Below, piece after piece: positions 17,563 through 27,344 of a stretch of DNA of 64,000 nt. The DNA is from Cecembia sp. (lineage in GTDB: Bacteria; Bacteroidota; Bacteroidia; Cytophagales; Cyclobacteriaceae). Position numbers and translations under genes: made by a program. The DNA is taken from NCBI RefSeq assembly GCF_007126775.1, contig NZ_SLAP01000165.1:1-64000 (forward strand). The letters are read 5' to 3'. Below the pieces are notes generated by a model. It ran no database searches, was not told where the DNA came from, and saw nothing but the letters and a program-made list of their open reading frames with translations. Within the stretch, counting starts at the first letter, position 1; every line of letters begins with the position of its first letter.

Positions 17563-17781
17563 TTTCATTTTCAATTTAAACTTATCCCTATTCATTTTGG
17601 TTTAATACACGAATTAATACCGTTTAGGTATTTTTGCCAAATCCCAAACAGATAAAAGAGCTTAGAAATTGTTTGTTTGAATTGGATTACTTGGTAAAAT
17701 TTTTGAGTAATAAAAATAATCTACATCGGAGATTATTTAAAAACCAGTAAATTCGAGGCTGTTTAATTGGATACAAGGTTC

Positions 17782-20454
17782 ATGAATATAGAAAGACAAA
17801 GGCTTAAAGAAGATAGGGAATGGAAAAAGCATTGGAAAAAGTGGGGTCCTTATCTTACAGAAAGACAGTGGGGAACTGTTAGAGAAGATTACAGCCCAAA
17901 TGGAGCAGCTTGGGACAATGTGACTCATGATGAAGCTAAAAGTAAAGCCTATCGCTGGGGAGAAGAAGGAATTGGGGGAATTTCTGACTATAAGCAAAAA
18001 CTTTGTGTGGCCTGGGCCTTTTGGAATGGAAAGGACCCCATAATAAAAGAAAGGCTATTTGGATTGACTGGCCCTCAGGGAAACCATGGAGAGGATGTCA
18101 AGGAATTGTATTACTACCTGGACTCTACGCCAAGTCACAGTTATATGAAAATGCTGTACAAATACCCTCAAAATGCATTTCCATACAAGCAACTCGTTGA
18201 AGAAAACAGAATAAGAACCAAGAATGATCCTGAATTTGAAATTCTGAATACAGGACTTTTTGACAACGATGCTTATTTTGATATTTTCATTGAATATGCA
18301 AAAGAGGACATTGAAGATATTACTGCAATAGCTACCATCCACAACAGGGGTAAAGAGGATGCGGAAATCTGGGTAATGCCCACGATATGGTTTCGAAAGA
18401 ACTGGTTTACAGGGCATGAGCCATTTATGCCAAAACTATCCAAAATAAATGAGCAAAGCATCAAGGCATATAGCCCCAAGAGTGGGAATTATTTTTTCTC
18501 ATTCGATGGGGAACCAGAGTTAAAATTTTGTGATAATGAAACCAACAGAGAAAAGCTATATCACATTCCAAATGAAAAGAAATACCTGAAAGATGCGATC
18601 AACGATTATGTAGTGCATAACTTCTCCCAGCATCTTAATCCTGACAATTATGGTACAAAAGCAGCTGCTATCTATAAATTCCGAATACCTGCTGGTTCTA
18701 GCAGCGTGGTAAAGTTTAGAATGACCCATCAGGAAATTAAGGAAAGTGTGCTTTCCTGCGATGAGATTCTGAAAGTCAGAAAGAAAGAGGCGGATGAATT
18801 TTACGCAGAAATTCAGGATAGGGTGAAAGATAAAGATATGCGCAACATCCAAAGGCAGGCCTTTGCAGGTATGATGTGGAGTAAGCAGTTTTATTATTAC
18901 AATGTAGAACGTTGGTTGGAAGGAGATCCTGGAAGATACACCCCTCCAAAGGAGCGAAAAAAAGGGAGAAACCATAATTGGAGGCATTTACACAATTACG
19001 ACATCATCTCTATGCCGGATAAATGGGAATATCCGTGGTATGCTGCATGGGATCTGGCATTCCATTGTATTCCAATTGCAAGAATAGACCCTGATTTCGC
19101 CAAAAGCCAGCTGGTTCTTTTGCTCAATGATTGGTATATGCATCCAAATGGCCAGATTCCCGCTTATGAATGGAATTTCAGCGATGTGAATCCACCCGTT
19201 CATGCCTATGCAGTACAACGGGTTTACCAAATTGATAAAAAAATGAACGGGGGAAAAGGAGATCAGGAATTTTTGGAACGATGCTTCCATAAATTAATGA
19301 TCAATTTTACCTGGTGGGTCAATCAAAAAGACAGCGATGGAAAGAATATTTTTGAAGGTGGCTTTCTTGGACTCGATAACATATCAGTAATAGACAGAAG
19401 TCATGCCCACCATTACAGTGGAAAGCTCGAACAAGCAGATGCTACTTCTTGGATGGCCATGTTTTCCTTGAATATGCTCAGAATTTCACTTGATCTTTGT
19501 GAATTCAACAACAGTTACCAATACACTGCTGGGAAATTTTTGGAACATTTTCTTTACATAGCTGGTGCAATGAGCAATATTTCAGGGGAGAACATCAGTT
19601 TGTGGAACGATGAGGAAAGTTTCTTTTTTGACATTATACATCTCCCTAGAAAAGAACCACAGGTAATGAAGGTTAAATCTATTGTTGGGATCATCCCACT
19701 TTTTGCTGTTGAATCTATAAGGGTGGATATGTTTGATAGTCTACCTGATTTTAAAAAGAGAATGGAATTTTTTCTAAAAGAAAAGCCCAAATTGGCTGCT
19801 TTGGTTTCAAGCTGGATTCAACCTGGATATGAAAAAAGAAGGTTATTTTCCCTTTTGAGAGGCCATAGGATGAAAAGTATTTTGAATAAAATGTTAGATC
19901 CTGATGAATTTCTCAGTGAATTTGGGATAAGGTCCCTTTCCAAGGTCCACGAAAAAAATCCTTACAGTTTAAAAATCAATGGAGATATAATGACTGTAAA
20001 ATATACCCCAGGCGAATCAGACTCTTTGATGTTTGGAGGGAATTCCAATTGGAGAGGTCCTATTTGGTTCCCAATTAACCATTTAATAATTGAATCACTT
20101 CGTAAATTTGATTATTATTACGGAGGAGAATTTCCCATAGAATATCCCACTGGCTCAGGAAATCATCTCACCATTGACTTGATTGCCAAAGAGCTGTCTT
20201 TAAGGTGTATCAAAATATTTTTGAAAGATGAAAATGGATACAGACCTGTTTATGGAAAGCATAAAAAATTACAGGAAGATCCATACTTCAAGGATTACAT
20301 CTTATTTTATGAATACTTCAATGGAGATAATGGCAGCGGTTTAGGTGCTTCTCACCAGACAGGTTGGACAGGATTGGTAGCTGAGATGATCCATAAATAC
20401 CACAAACCTCAAAAAGACAATCAGGAAAATGCTGAAGCCATTTTTAGAATCTGA
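17782..20454 (+). CDS. Large GH63-type (MGH1-domain) glycosidase
   Basis: An 890-residue protein without a signal peptide, related to bacterial proteins annotated as glucosidase or mannosyl-oligosaccharide glucosidase (GH63). The N-terminal 330 residues are a beta-rich domain (WGEEGIGGISDYKQKL, LTGPQGNHGEDVKE). The C-terminal (alpha/alpha)6-barrel carries YPWYAAWDLAFH, PAYEWNFSDVNPP and NWRGPIWFPIN, which are conserved active-site regions of the clan. The frame opens at a TTG at 17767; ATG 17782 is preferred. The end overlaps rnhB by 26 bases. It is cytosolic, so it probably trims an internal glycan or glucoside. The substrate is unknown. Confidence 0.8.
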   Translation: MNIERQRLKEDREWKKHWKKWGPYLTERQWGTVREDYSPNGAAWDNVTHDEAKSKAYRWGEEGIGGISDYKQKLCVAWAFWNGKDPIIKERLFGLTGPQGNHGEDVKELYYYLDSTPSHSYMKMLYKYPQNAFPYKQLVEENRIRTKNDPEFEILNTGLFDNDAYFDIFIEYAKEDIEDITAIATIHNRGKEDAEIWVMPTIWFRKNWFTGHEPFMPKLSKINEQSIKAYSPKSGNYFFSFDGEPELKFCDNETNREKLYHIPNEKKYLKDAINDYVVHNFSQHLNPDNYGTKAAAIYKFRIPAGSSSVVKFRMTHQEIKESVLSCDEILKVRKKEADEFYAEIQDRVKDKDMRNIQRQAFAGMMWSKQFYYYNVERWLEGDPGRYTPPKERKKGRNHNWRHLHNYDIISMPDKWEYPWYAAWDLAFHCIPIARIDPDFAKSQLVLLLNDWYMHPNGQIPAYEWNFSDVNPPVHAYAVQRVYQIDKKMNGGKGDQEFLERCFHKLMINFTWWVNQKDSDGKNIFEGGFLGLDNISVIDRSHAHHYSGKLEQADATSWMAMFSLNMLRISLDLCEFNNSYQYTAGKFLEHFLYIAGAMSNISGENISLWNDEESFFFDIIHLPRKEPQVMKVKSIVGIIPLFAVESIRVDMFDSLPDFKKRMEFFLKEKPKLAALVSSWIQPGYEKRRLFSLLRGHRMKSILNKMLDPDEFLSEFGIRSLSKVHEKNPYSLKINGDIMTVKYTPGESDSLMFGGNSNWRGPIWFPINHLIIESLRKFDYYYGGEFPIEYPTGSGNHLTIDLIAKELSLRCIKIFLKDENGYRPVYGKHKKLQEDPYFKDYILFYEYFNGDNGSGLGASHQTGWTGLVAEMIHKYHKPQKDNQENAEAIFRI

Positions 20455-21028
20455 TAGAATAGAAGCAGGATGCGATGAAGTAGGTAGAGGCTGTCTATGT
20501 GGTCCAGTGGTAGCTGCTGCTGTTATTTTGCCTGCTGATTATGCAAATGAATTCATCAATGATTCCAAAAAAATAAGCAAATCCAATAGAACCTTTCTTG
20601 TAGACGAAATCAAGGAATCCGCTATTTCATGGGCCATAGCGGAGGCGAGTGTAGAAGAAATTGACCAAATAAACATCCTCTATGCTTCCTTCTTGGCCAT
20701 GACTCGTGCAGTTAAGAATTTGAATATCAAACCCGATCATTTGCTTGTTGACGGCAACCGATTCAAAAGTAATATCGACATTCCATACTCATGCATTGTA
20801 AAAGGAGATGGGAAATTTGCCAGTATTGCGGCAGCTTCTATCCTTGCTAAAGTATATAGGGATGAGCTGATGGAAAAAATGGCTATGCAATACCCCGGAT
20901 ATGGTTGGGAAAAAAATGCCGGTTACCCAACCAAATTACATAGAGAAGGAATAATTAAGTTGGGACTAACCCCTATCCATCGGAAATCTTTCAAACAGTT
21001 TCCCGAGCAGCTCAATATGGATTTTTAA
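20429..21028 (+). CDS. rnhB: Ribonuclease HII
   Basis: A 199-residue RNase HII, which cuts RNA in RNA-DNA hybrids and starts removal of single ribonucleotides from DNA. Active-site motifs are CDEVGRGCLCGPVVAAAV (first acidic pair), LLVDGN (third Asp region) and SIAAASILAKVYRDE. GYPTKLHREGI and PIHRKSF mark the C-terminal part. Translation starts within the end of the GH63 gene (26-base overlap), implying a shared transcript. Convergent with the next gene, with 22 bases between them and no clear terminator. Confidence 0.95.
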   Translation: MLKPFLESDRIEAGCDEVGRGCLCGPVVAAAVILPADYANEFINDSKKISKSNRTFLVDEIKESAISWAIAEASVEEIDQINILYASFLAMTRAVKNLNIKPDHLLVDGNRFKSNIDIPYSCIVKGDGKFASIAAASILAKVYRDELMEKMAMQYPGYGWEKNAGYPTKLHREGIIKLGLTPIHRKSFKQFPEQLNMDF

Positions 21029-21050
21029 ATTTATTTTTTGCCAAAACTTA

Positions 21051-23876
21051 TTATAGTTCTCTCTTCGCAGCTGGACTATCCAAATCAACGTAAAAAATTT
21101 TTGAAATCGGATCATTGTCATTGGAAAGGCCTTCAATTTTGATTAGAAGTCGCTTAGTCTGACTGGACATTTCAAAAGAAATGGGAATGCTCGTCTTGTC
21201 TTTATCCCACTCCAGTTTTGGATTCCAATACACTGCTGACTGACGGAAAATTACACCATCCTGTTTTTCAAAATCTGGAAATCCAGGGACCTTAGTAAAT
21301 CCTCTGATTTTAAATTTTTCAAATTGGGTATCATCAAAAACCTGGCTTCCATTCATTCTTCTGGAACCTTTTTTAGTCTCTATAAGTATTGCACCAGCAT
21401 AACCCTGCAAACCAAAGACAGGTGCAGAAAATGTGTACACTTTAATTGATTCAACTTCAGAAGCAATGAAAGTAGACAAATAATTCATCACTGACTCGGT
21501 TTCCGTTTCGAAAAACCTTGAGCCATCAACTATCAGAAGTGGCGAGCCAGCTTCTGTACCCCAATTATATAGACCCATACCTCCACCAGGCATATACATG
21601 GAAATAATTCTATCTAAGGTTAAATCTGACCATCGTTCCAACTGCTCTGGCCCAATAATCCTATCAGGATCCCCATAGCCATAATTATCAGATGCTGCAT
21701 CTCCAATGACAGCACTTGAAACTGTGAACTCATCCAACTCAAAAAATTCACCTTCCAATAAATCTGCGTAGCTCATTTTTGAATGAGAGAATGGGTTAGC
21801 AATTTTTTGGTAGCGGAGCCTGGGATAAAAATGCTTCACCACTGGTAACAGTGAAGGAGCCAAATGAACTTTGCCAAACCTCTTTCTCCTAGAATTTAGG
21901 GCTGCTATTGAAACTGTTGCAGAATCCGTAAATGAAAGGCCTGTAGCCCAAAAATAACCGTTGCTATCAGACTCCACAATTCCATAGTCTTCCAACTCTC
22001 CCTTTACAATGGTCAAAGGGACTGAAAGAGGTCTCTTAGGACGGTCTATAAAATACCCTTTTACAGAAATCCCATATTCTATTGGGTACTTTGGAGTTTC
22101 ATATGATAACCCAGTTTCTGATTCTAATAACCATTCCATGGCATTGGAAATTGAAGGTAGTAAGCCTATAGCTGGATTTAAGTCCACATCCAAAACGGAA
22201 ACATTGAAAATCCCTCCTTTAATATCTGGGTACGGTTCGGAAAGATTAATTTTCAGTTCGGCTTTTGTATTCCATTGGCTTGGCTTAAAATCCCATTCAA
22301 TATGCACATCAATGTCACCTTCCGGATCCACCCACTCCTCTAAGGTCTCAGATAAAGCCAATTGATCTGGGGAAAGAATAGGAACAGGAAAAAAAGAAAA
22401 ACCATCCTCTCCGTAGTTTCTTGACCAATTGGTGTAGGCCCTGAGCACAAAATCTCCAGGAGACAACGTTTCTGGTATTTCAAAAACCCCAGAAACATGT
22501 CCATTTACTATTTCGAACTTTTCTGACTTAAGCAATTCAAAATCCTTTCCATACAGGTCAACATATAATACCCTACTCAACGTATCTGCATTCATTGGGT
22601 TTTGGTAAAGCATGTGACCTGAAAACCAAAGAACTTCTCCAGGCTCATAAAATGATTTATTGAGGCTCAAATGAGGGCGTTCTCTCAAAGAATTCCATTT
22701 TAATTTCTCCACTAAAGTAGAATCAAATACAGCGGTCAACTCTCTGAACTCTTCGGAAGGCTCGAAATCATAAGGTAAAAACCTGGCCATCCGTTCCCGC
22801 CCTACAAATCCCGACCTCACTAATTGACTGGGATCAAGTAAAACACCAGATTCATCCACAATAAAAAATCCTCTTGGAGCTTCTAACCAAAAAATACTGT
22901 TGTTGATATATTCATAATAATCACTTAGCCAAGGGATTTTTAGATTATGTACTTCTACTTTGTATGGCAACTCCACCCTGATCCTATTCTCAGACAATTC
23001 ACAAATGTAAAGTGAATCCCTTCCAATTCTAATGATAGACCTTCCTAATTCCTGACCAAAATTATTAGTTCTTTCACTGGCTGATATACGAGGGTTAACC
23101 TTGTACATTTCAAATTCCAGGGTATCAATTTTATTCTGTATCAACGATTGGATGAAATACCTCAGAGAGCCCCGAAAGGTGGAATTTCTCTCTCTTTCTA
23201 TATCACTTTCACCATCCATCTCTTCAAATTTAACCAATCCGCTATAATGAACACCTCTTCTCCACTCTATAAAATGCTGTAAATGGTATTCAATTTGGTA
23301 ACCCAAAGCATTGTTCTCAATTAGTATTGGTTCTTGGGCATTGGCCATAAAATATCTCCGCCCACCTTCTTTAAGCTGCTCAAAATTTAGCACCCAAGGA
23401 TTTAAAATTTTGTTCTTTTGGAGGAAGGGGTCATCAGGAAGTGCTAAAAATGCTTTCTCAAATCTTTTTAAATTTCTTTCCCACTTTTTATCTCTTCTTG
23501 CTTTTAACACGACCTCATCCAATTGATCAATTTTTGGAATCAACTCAAAATCAACATTGATATGAGTACTATTTATAATATCTATTCTTGTGGATTTTGT
23601 ATAATACCCGATAAATGAAGCTGCCAATTCAAAGTTCTGAAGAGTCGGAACTGAAATCTTATAATTACCATGGATATCAGAAGTAGCACCTAGTGTTGTA
23701 TTGCTAATAAATACATTGGCAAATGGTAAAGGCTTGCGTGTGTTGGCATCAAATACCCTACCTGCAATAGTCTGAGCGATTAAATTACTATGAAAACCAA
23801 AAAAAAAGATATTGTAAATTAAAAATAGGATGAAAATATTTAAACGATAAAAGATTAAAATTCTTTTCATTTTCAT
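21051..23876 (-). CDS. Exported CarboxypepD-reg / MG2-like / TonB-plug protein lacking a beta-barrel
   Basis: A 941-residue protein with a long hydrophobic N-terminal signal. Domains: a CarboxypepD_reg-like domain at about 35-125 (IAGRVFDANTRKPLPFANVFI); a middle section with a macroglobulin MG2-like stretch near 400-480 (YEPGEVLWFSGHMLYQ); and a TonB plug-like region near 725-850 (PLLIVDG, VESIKVYT, GYAGAILIETKKG). A normal TonB-dependent receptor would continue with a barrel of 500 or more residues, but this protein ends about 100 residues after the plug. It resembles the large Bacteroidota proteins annotated as carboxypeptidase regulatory-like or TonB-dependent receptor plug domain-containing. 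Last of a minus-strand run of three exported proteins. Transport function is unlikely without a barrel. Confidence 0.75.
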   Translation of the reverse strand: MKMKRILIFYRLNIFILFLIYNIFFFGFHSNLIAQTIAGRVFDANTRKPLPFANVFISNTTLGATSDIHGNYKISVPTLQNFELAASFIGYYTKSTRIDIINSTHINVDFELIPKIDQLDEVVLKARRDKKWERNLKRFEKAFLALPDDPFLQKNKILNPWVLNFEQLKEGGRRYFMANAQEPILIENNALGYQIEYHLQHFIEWRRGVHYSGLVKFEEMDGESDIERERNSTFRGSLRYFIQSLIQNKIDTLEFEMYKVNPRISASERTNNFGQELGRSIIRIGRDSLYICELSENRIRVELPYKVEVHNLKIPWLSDYYEYINNSIFWLEAPRGFFIVDESGVLLDPSQLVRSGFVGRERMARFLPYDFEPSEEFRELTAVFDSTLVEKLKWNSLRERPHLSLNKSFYEPGEVLWFSGHMLYQNPMNADTLSRVLYVDLYGKDFELLKSEKFEIVNGHVSGVFEIPETLSPGDFVLRAYTNWSRNYGEDGFSFFPVPILSPDQLALSETLEEWVDPEGDIDVHIEWDFKPSQWNTKAELKINLSEPYPDIKGGIFNVSVLDVDLNPAIGLLPSISNAMEWLLESETGLSYETPKYPIEYGISVKGYFIDRPKRPLSVPLTIVKGELEDYGIVESDSNGYFWATGLSFTDSATVSIAALNSRRKRFGKVHLAPSLLPVVKHFYPRLRYQKIANPFSHSKMSYADLLEGEFFELDEFTVSSAVIGDAASDNYGYGDPDRIIGPEQLERWSDLTLDRIISMYMPGGGMGLYNWGTEAGSPLLIVDGSRFFETETESVMNYLSTFIASEVESIKVYTFSAPVFGLQGYAGAILIETKKGSRRMNGSQVFDDTQFEKFKIRGFTKVPGFPDFEKQDGVIFRQSAVYWNPKLEWDKDKTSIPISFEMSSQTKRLLIKIEGLSNDNDPISKIFYVDLDSPAAKREL

Positions 23877-24014
23877 GCTTGAGAATACGAAATTTTTAAA
23901 AAATAAGTTACAAAACCTAAGAATTTTCTTACCTTATAAAAACTGCTGAAAGTAAGAGCTTAATAATAATTCTTTTTATCAAAACAACTCTATCCCAACA
24001 CATAAATCCAAGCA

Positions 24015-24551
24015 CTAAAAACGTAAGAGCATGTATCCATCCGGTACATATTTGGTCAATACCGTGAGCATAGAAAGCGCGATTTGAGTCCCATACCATA
24101 CGTCTGTGGTTTTCATATCCCTTGCTATGAGAGATTGCCCACAAACATAAAATTCAACGCCTGCTTTCTTTAAAGCCTCATATATGGGCAAATTTGGATT
24201 GTTTACGCCATAAAGTTTTTGATAGAAGTCATTATTTAAAAGACTAAAAACTGCTCCTCCATGGACTGCTACTTTTATGTGTAAGTTTTCTTTTTTGACA
24301 CCCCCAAGCCCATGGAGATTCATCATTCGGGCAATATTATCTACCATACGGTTGATCTGAGTAGGGTCTTCTGATCCCGATACCAAATCAATGATGATCT
24401 TAAATTCTTTATTTGCGTCGGGATTTTCAGTGGATTCCGGGATTTCAAAAATCCCTCCAAAATCTTTGACTATAGGGAATTTTGCTTCTTGTGCAATTAC
24501 ACTTTGTAAATGCAAACAAATTAATAAATTGAACAATAGTAAATGTTTCAA
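24015..24551 (-). CDS. Exported DsrE-like protein
   Basis: A 178-residue protein with a signal peptide (about residues 1-20, ending VIAQ). The mature part has the DsrE/DsrF-like fold signature: an N-terminal FKIIIDLVSG strand, a helix with MNLHGLGG, HIKVAVHGGAVFSLL, and a conserved Cys in FYVCGQSL. Cytosolic DsrE proteins handle sulfur through this Cys; exported versions are known but little characterised. The start is TTG: a TAA stop lies in frame 15 bases upstream, with no ATG or GTG between. It sits 69 bases after an exported propeller-like gene and before the plug-domain gene. Confidence 0.75.
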   Translation of the reverse strand: MKHLLLFNLLICLHLQSVIAQEAKFPIVKDFGGIFEIPESTENPDANKEFKIIIDLVSGSEDPTQINRMVDNIARMMNLHGLGGVKKENLHIKVAVHGGAVFSLLNNDFYQKLYGVNNPNLPIYEALKKAGVEFYVCGQSLIARDMKTTDVWYGTQIALSMLTVLTKYVPDGYMLLRF

Positions 24552-24620
24552 GCTGTAGACAGGTTAAATTAACGGTTGATTAAATGGCTTCTAAAACCTT
24601 CAAGGTTATTGAATACCCAA

Positions 24621-26003
24621 TCATACTTCAATTTTCCTGATAATGAATTCGGATTGGTTGATTCTCCCTTCTCTAGGTTTTGTCAAACCAAAAAATACAA
24701 ATTTATTCTCATACCAGTGCAAAAATTTTGGGTATGGCAAATAATTCAAAATCGATGGATCGGTTAAAAAGCTTTGAACCTGATTGAATTGTAAACCTTC
24801 TCCTTTTTTGATTGAGTAAATTTTTTTTCCAGGGGGATTCAGCCGGTTTTGATTTCCTCCAAACATAAAGTAAACGGTAGAATCCTGATTGGTTAGCTGC
24901 AATTCGGAAGGATTAATTCTATTATGATAGAATAGCTTCACTGATTTGTCGAATTCTTTCACTCCATCTTGATTAATAGAAATAATATGTGCAAACTTTT
25001 TAACTGTTCGAAGTGGCTCAGAAACAATGGTAATGAATTCTCCATCAGTTGCAGCATCCACCATTACCATTTCTTTGTTAAAATTTGTTCTTTTAGGCTT
25101 TTTGGATCTATTATTATTCCCAAGGTAATCATAGAACCCTTCCAGTTCTTTATAGGGGTAAAGTTGTAAATCCTGTTCCAACAAATCATTGATGCTCAAT
25201 TGGAAATATCCAGAAAACCACTCTCCATACCTGTTACTGTAAATGCCAACAATTTTCTGTTCCTGAAAAGGTCCATGTATTAACTGCGCAGTACTTACAA
25301 AAAAATTCTTGTTTTGAGGGAATTTCAGCGGAATGTTGAATAATCTGTTTCCTTCTTGGTCAAAAGATAAAATTTGCAACAATTGTTTTCGCTTTTTGTC
25401 TCCTGTAAATAACAAAAGGTCGACTTGATCTTCTATAATTTTTATATCCCAAACTCTGGTATTTGGCATAAAGAAGTCAGTTATGGTGATCAGGTAATTT
25501 TGGTCAAAATGATAAATCTCCATTACGTCCCCCTCTTCTAAAACACCTATCATTAAAACCGCTGAAGAAAAAGCTTTAAAGACAGTGGGAAAAGCGAAAT
25601 TTGACTGAACCGTATGGGCTCTGTAGTCAGCAGTTTCAAGATCAATGACTAATAAAGTTTTTAAATAATTTTTGAACACACCATAGGCTAATAAAACAAA
25701 CGCTTTATCTCCCTGAACATCTACTTCTATCTTTTCTATGCTAGGAGATAACTTCACCGACTGAAAAGCAATATTTTCAAGCGTCTCATTTTTTATTTGA
25801 ATCTCTATCTCTCCATTACTCTGATTGACCTTATATACAAACAATTTCTTTTCAGCCGGCACAACACCATAAACAATAGGAGCGGAACTCGGTAAAATAC
25901 CTCTGTCAAGTTGAGCATAAGTTTTTGGATATATAGCAAAAAAAAGAAGTAGGGTTAAACTCAAAGAAAAAAAATAAGGGCCATATTTCTTTTTCCCACT
26001 CAC
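24621..26003 (-). CDS. Exported protein of unknown function, propeller-like
   Basis: A 460-residue protein. A GTG start at 26003 gives MSGKKKYGPYFFSLSLTLLLFFAIYPKTYAQ, a good signal peptide; there is no ATG near. The mature part is mainly beta-strand-like with repeated aromatic-Asp segments, suggesting a six- or seven-bladed propeller, but I recognise no named family and no catalytic motif. No T9SS C-terminal sorting domain is visible. First of three minus-strand genes for exported proteins. Confidence 0.65.
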   Translation of the reverse strand: MSGKKKYGPYFFSLSLTLLLFFAIYPKTYAQLDRGILPSSAPIVYGVVPAEKKLFVYKVNQSNGEIEIQIKNETLENIAFQSVKLSPSIEKIEVDVQGDKAFVLLAYGVFKNYLKTLLVIDLETADYRAHTVQSNFAFPTVFKAFSSAVLMIGVLEEGDVMEIYHFDQNYLITITDFFMPNTRVWDIKIIEDQVDLLLFTGDKKRKQLLQILSFDQEGNRLFNIPLKFPQNKNFFVSTAQLIHGPFQEQKIVGIYSNRYGEWFSGYFQLSINDLLEQDLQLYPYKELEGFYDYLGNNNRSKKPKRTNFNKEMVMVDAATDGEFITIVSEPLRTVKKFAHIISINQDGVKEFDKSVKLFYHNRINPSELQLTNQDSTVYFMFGGNQNRLNPPGKKIYSIKKGEGLQFNQVQSFLTDPSILNYLPYPKFLHWYENKFVFFGLTKPREGRINQSEFIIRKIEV

Positions 26004-26104
26004 AATTAAAGATTACGTACAATTAGAAATATGGTTTTAATTAATAAAGAGGAAAACTAGAAACATTAAATAAAAAAGCCTCAGATGATGCATCCAAGGC
26101 TTTG

Positions 26105-26187
26105 TGCGCACGAGAAGACTCGAACTTCCATGCCCATAGGGCACCACCCCCTCAAGATGGCGTGTCTACCAATTTCACCACGTGCGC
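26105..26187 (-). tRNA. tRNA-Leu (GAG anticodon)
   Basis: An 83-base class II tRNA on the minus strand. The acceptor stem GCGCACG pairs with CGTGCGC, with discriminator A. The anticodon stem CCATC/GGTGG closes the loop TTGAGGG, giving anticodon GAG, which reads CUC and CUU. The long variable arm (TGCCCTATGGGCA) and the T-loop TTCGAGT are those of tRNA-Leu. CCA is not encoded. Confidence 0.95.
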
Positions 26188-26282
26188 TTTTAAGGTCTGC
26201 AAAAGTAGGAAGGATTGCCATTCACTGCAACTCTTATCCTTTATTTTTAATTTGAAATAGTCCTTCGCCCTCTTCAAATGGA

Positions 26283-27170
26283 TTATTTAGAATATATTTT
26301 CCCTTCCGCTGCCAGTAGCGTATTGTGAAGCAGAGAAGCTATGGTCATGGGCCCCACCCCACCTGGTACAGGCGTAATAGCAGATGCTTTAGTGGCTACT
26401 TCTTCAAACTTAACATCCCCAATCAACCTAAACCCTGATTTCTTACTAACATCCTCCACCCTATGAATCCCTACATCAATCACTACCGCGCCTTCTTTGA
26501 CCATGTCTGCTGTCACAAATCCAGGCTTACCCAATGCGACAATTAAAATATCAGCAGATTGGGCAATTTCCGGCAAATTCTTGGTTCTGCTGTGCGTCAA
26601 TGTCACTGTACAATTGCCGGGATATTCATTTCTTGCCATCAAAATACTCATTGGAGAACCTACAATATGGCTTCTTCCAATCACCACGCAATGCTTCCCT
26701 GCAGTTTCTATAGCGTATCTTTTTAGTAATTCCACAATTCCATAAGGAGTAGCTGCCACATAAGCAGGCCAACCCAAAGTCATCCTTCCTACATTGGCGG
26801 GAGTGAAACCATCTACATCCTTTTCCGGTTTGATTTTGTTGGTTACTTTTTCAACAGAAATATGGTTGGGTAGAGGAAGCTGTACAATCAAGCCATCAAT
26901 TGCCGGGTTTTGGTTGATATCCTGCACTACCTTAAGCAATTCACCTTCGGTAACCGTTTCCTCAAGCCTGACCAATGTGGATTCAAAACCAACCTGTTCA
27001 CAGGCTTTTACTTTGGCACCTACATAGGTCTGACTGGCACCATCATTTCCTACTAGTACGGCAGCCAAATGAGGGATTTTCCCACCTTTGGCTTTGATTT
27101 CACTTACCTGGGCAGCAATTTCAGATTTGATTTGTTCCGAGGTTTTTCTTCCGTCTATAATTGTTGGCAT
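26283..27170 (-). CDS. folD: Bifunctional methylenetetrahydrofolate dehydrogenase / methenyltetrahydrofolate cyclohydrolase
   Basis: A 295-residue FolD, which interconverts 5,10-methylene-, methenyl- and 10-formyl-tetrahydrofolate in one-carbon metabolism. [13 protein letters not shown] holds the catalytic Tyr and Lys, GLIVQLPLP and [12 protein letters not shown] are substrate loops, [14 protein letters not shown] is the NADP loop, and [11 protein letters not shown] the C-terminal signature. Normal length. Probably monocistronic; the tRNA gene lies downstream on the same strand. Confidence 0.97.
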   Translation of the reverse strand: MPTIIDGRKTSEQIKSEIAAQVSEIKAKGGKIPHLAAVLVGNDGASQTYVGAKVKACEQVGFESTLVRLEETVTEGELLKVVQDINQNPAIDGLIVQLPLPNHISVEKVTNKIKPEKDVDGFTPANVGRMTLGWPAYVAATPYGIVELLKRYAIETAGKHCVVIGRSHIVGSPMSILMARNEYPGNCTVTLTHSRTKNLPEIAQSADILIVALGKPGFVTADMVKEGAVVIDVGIHRVEDVSKKSGFRLIGDVKFEEVATKASAITPVPGGVGPMTIASLLHNTLLAAEGKIYSK

Positions 27171-27344
27171 AATGGAAAAATGATTTTTAGAGGTTGGTTA
27201 ATTGTTATTAGTTAACTGTTAAATGATAAGTATTAAGTTGAACGGATGATAATTCTGCTTTATCGCTTCTCAAAATAACAAATTTCCAAAGCATCCGAAA
27301 TTCAGTCTCATTTCTGGCCTCTCACTTCTATTGTCTAGCTTCTC

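Noticed and set aside
17629-17636. TATTTTTG upstream of the GH63 gene as a promoter
   Set aside because: The -7 box matches, but no TTG occurs at the right distance, and it lies about 145 bases from the start codon.
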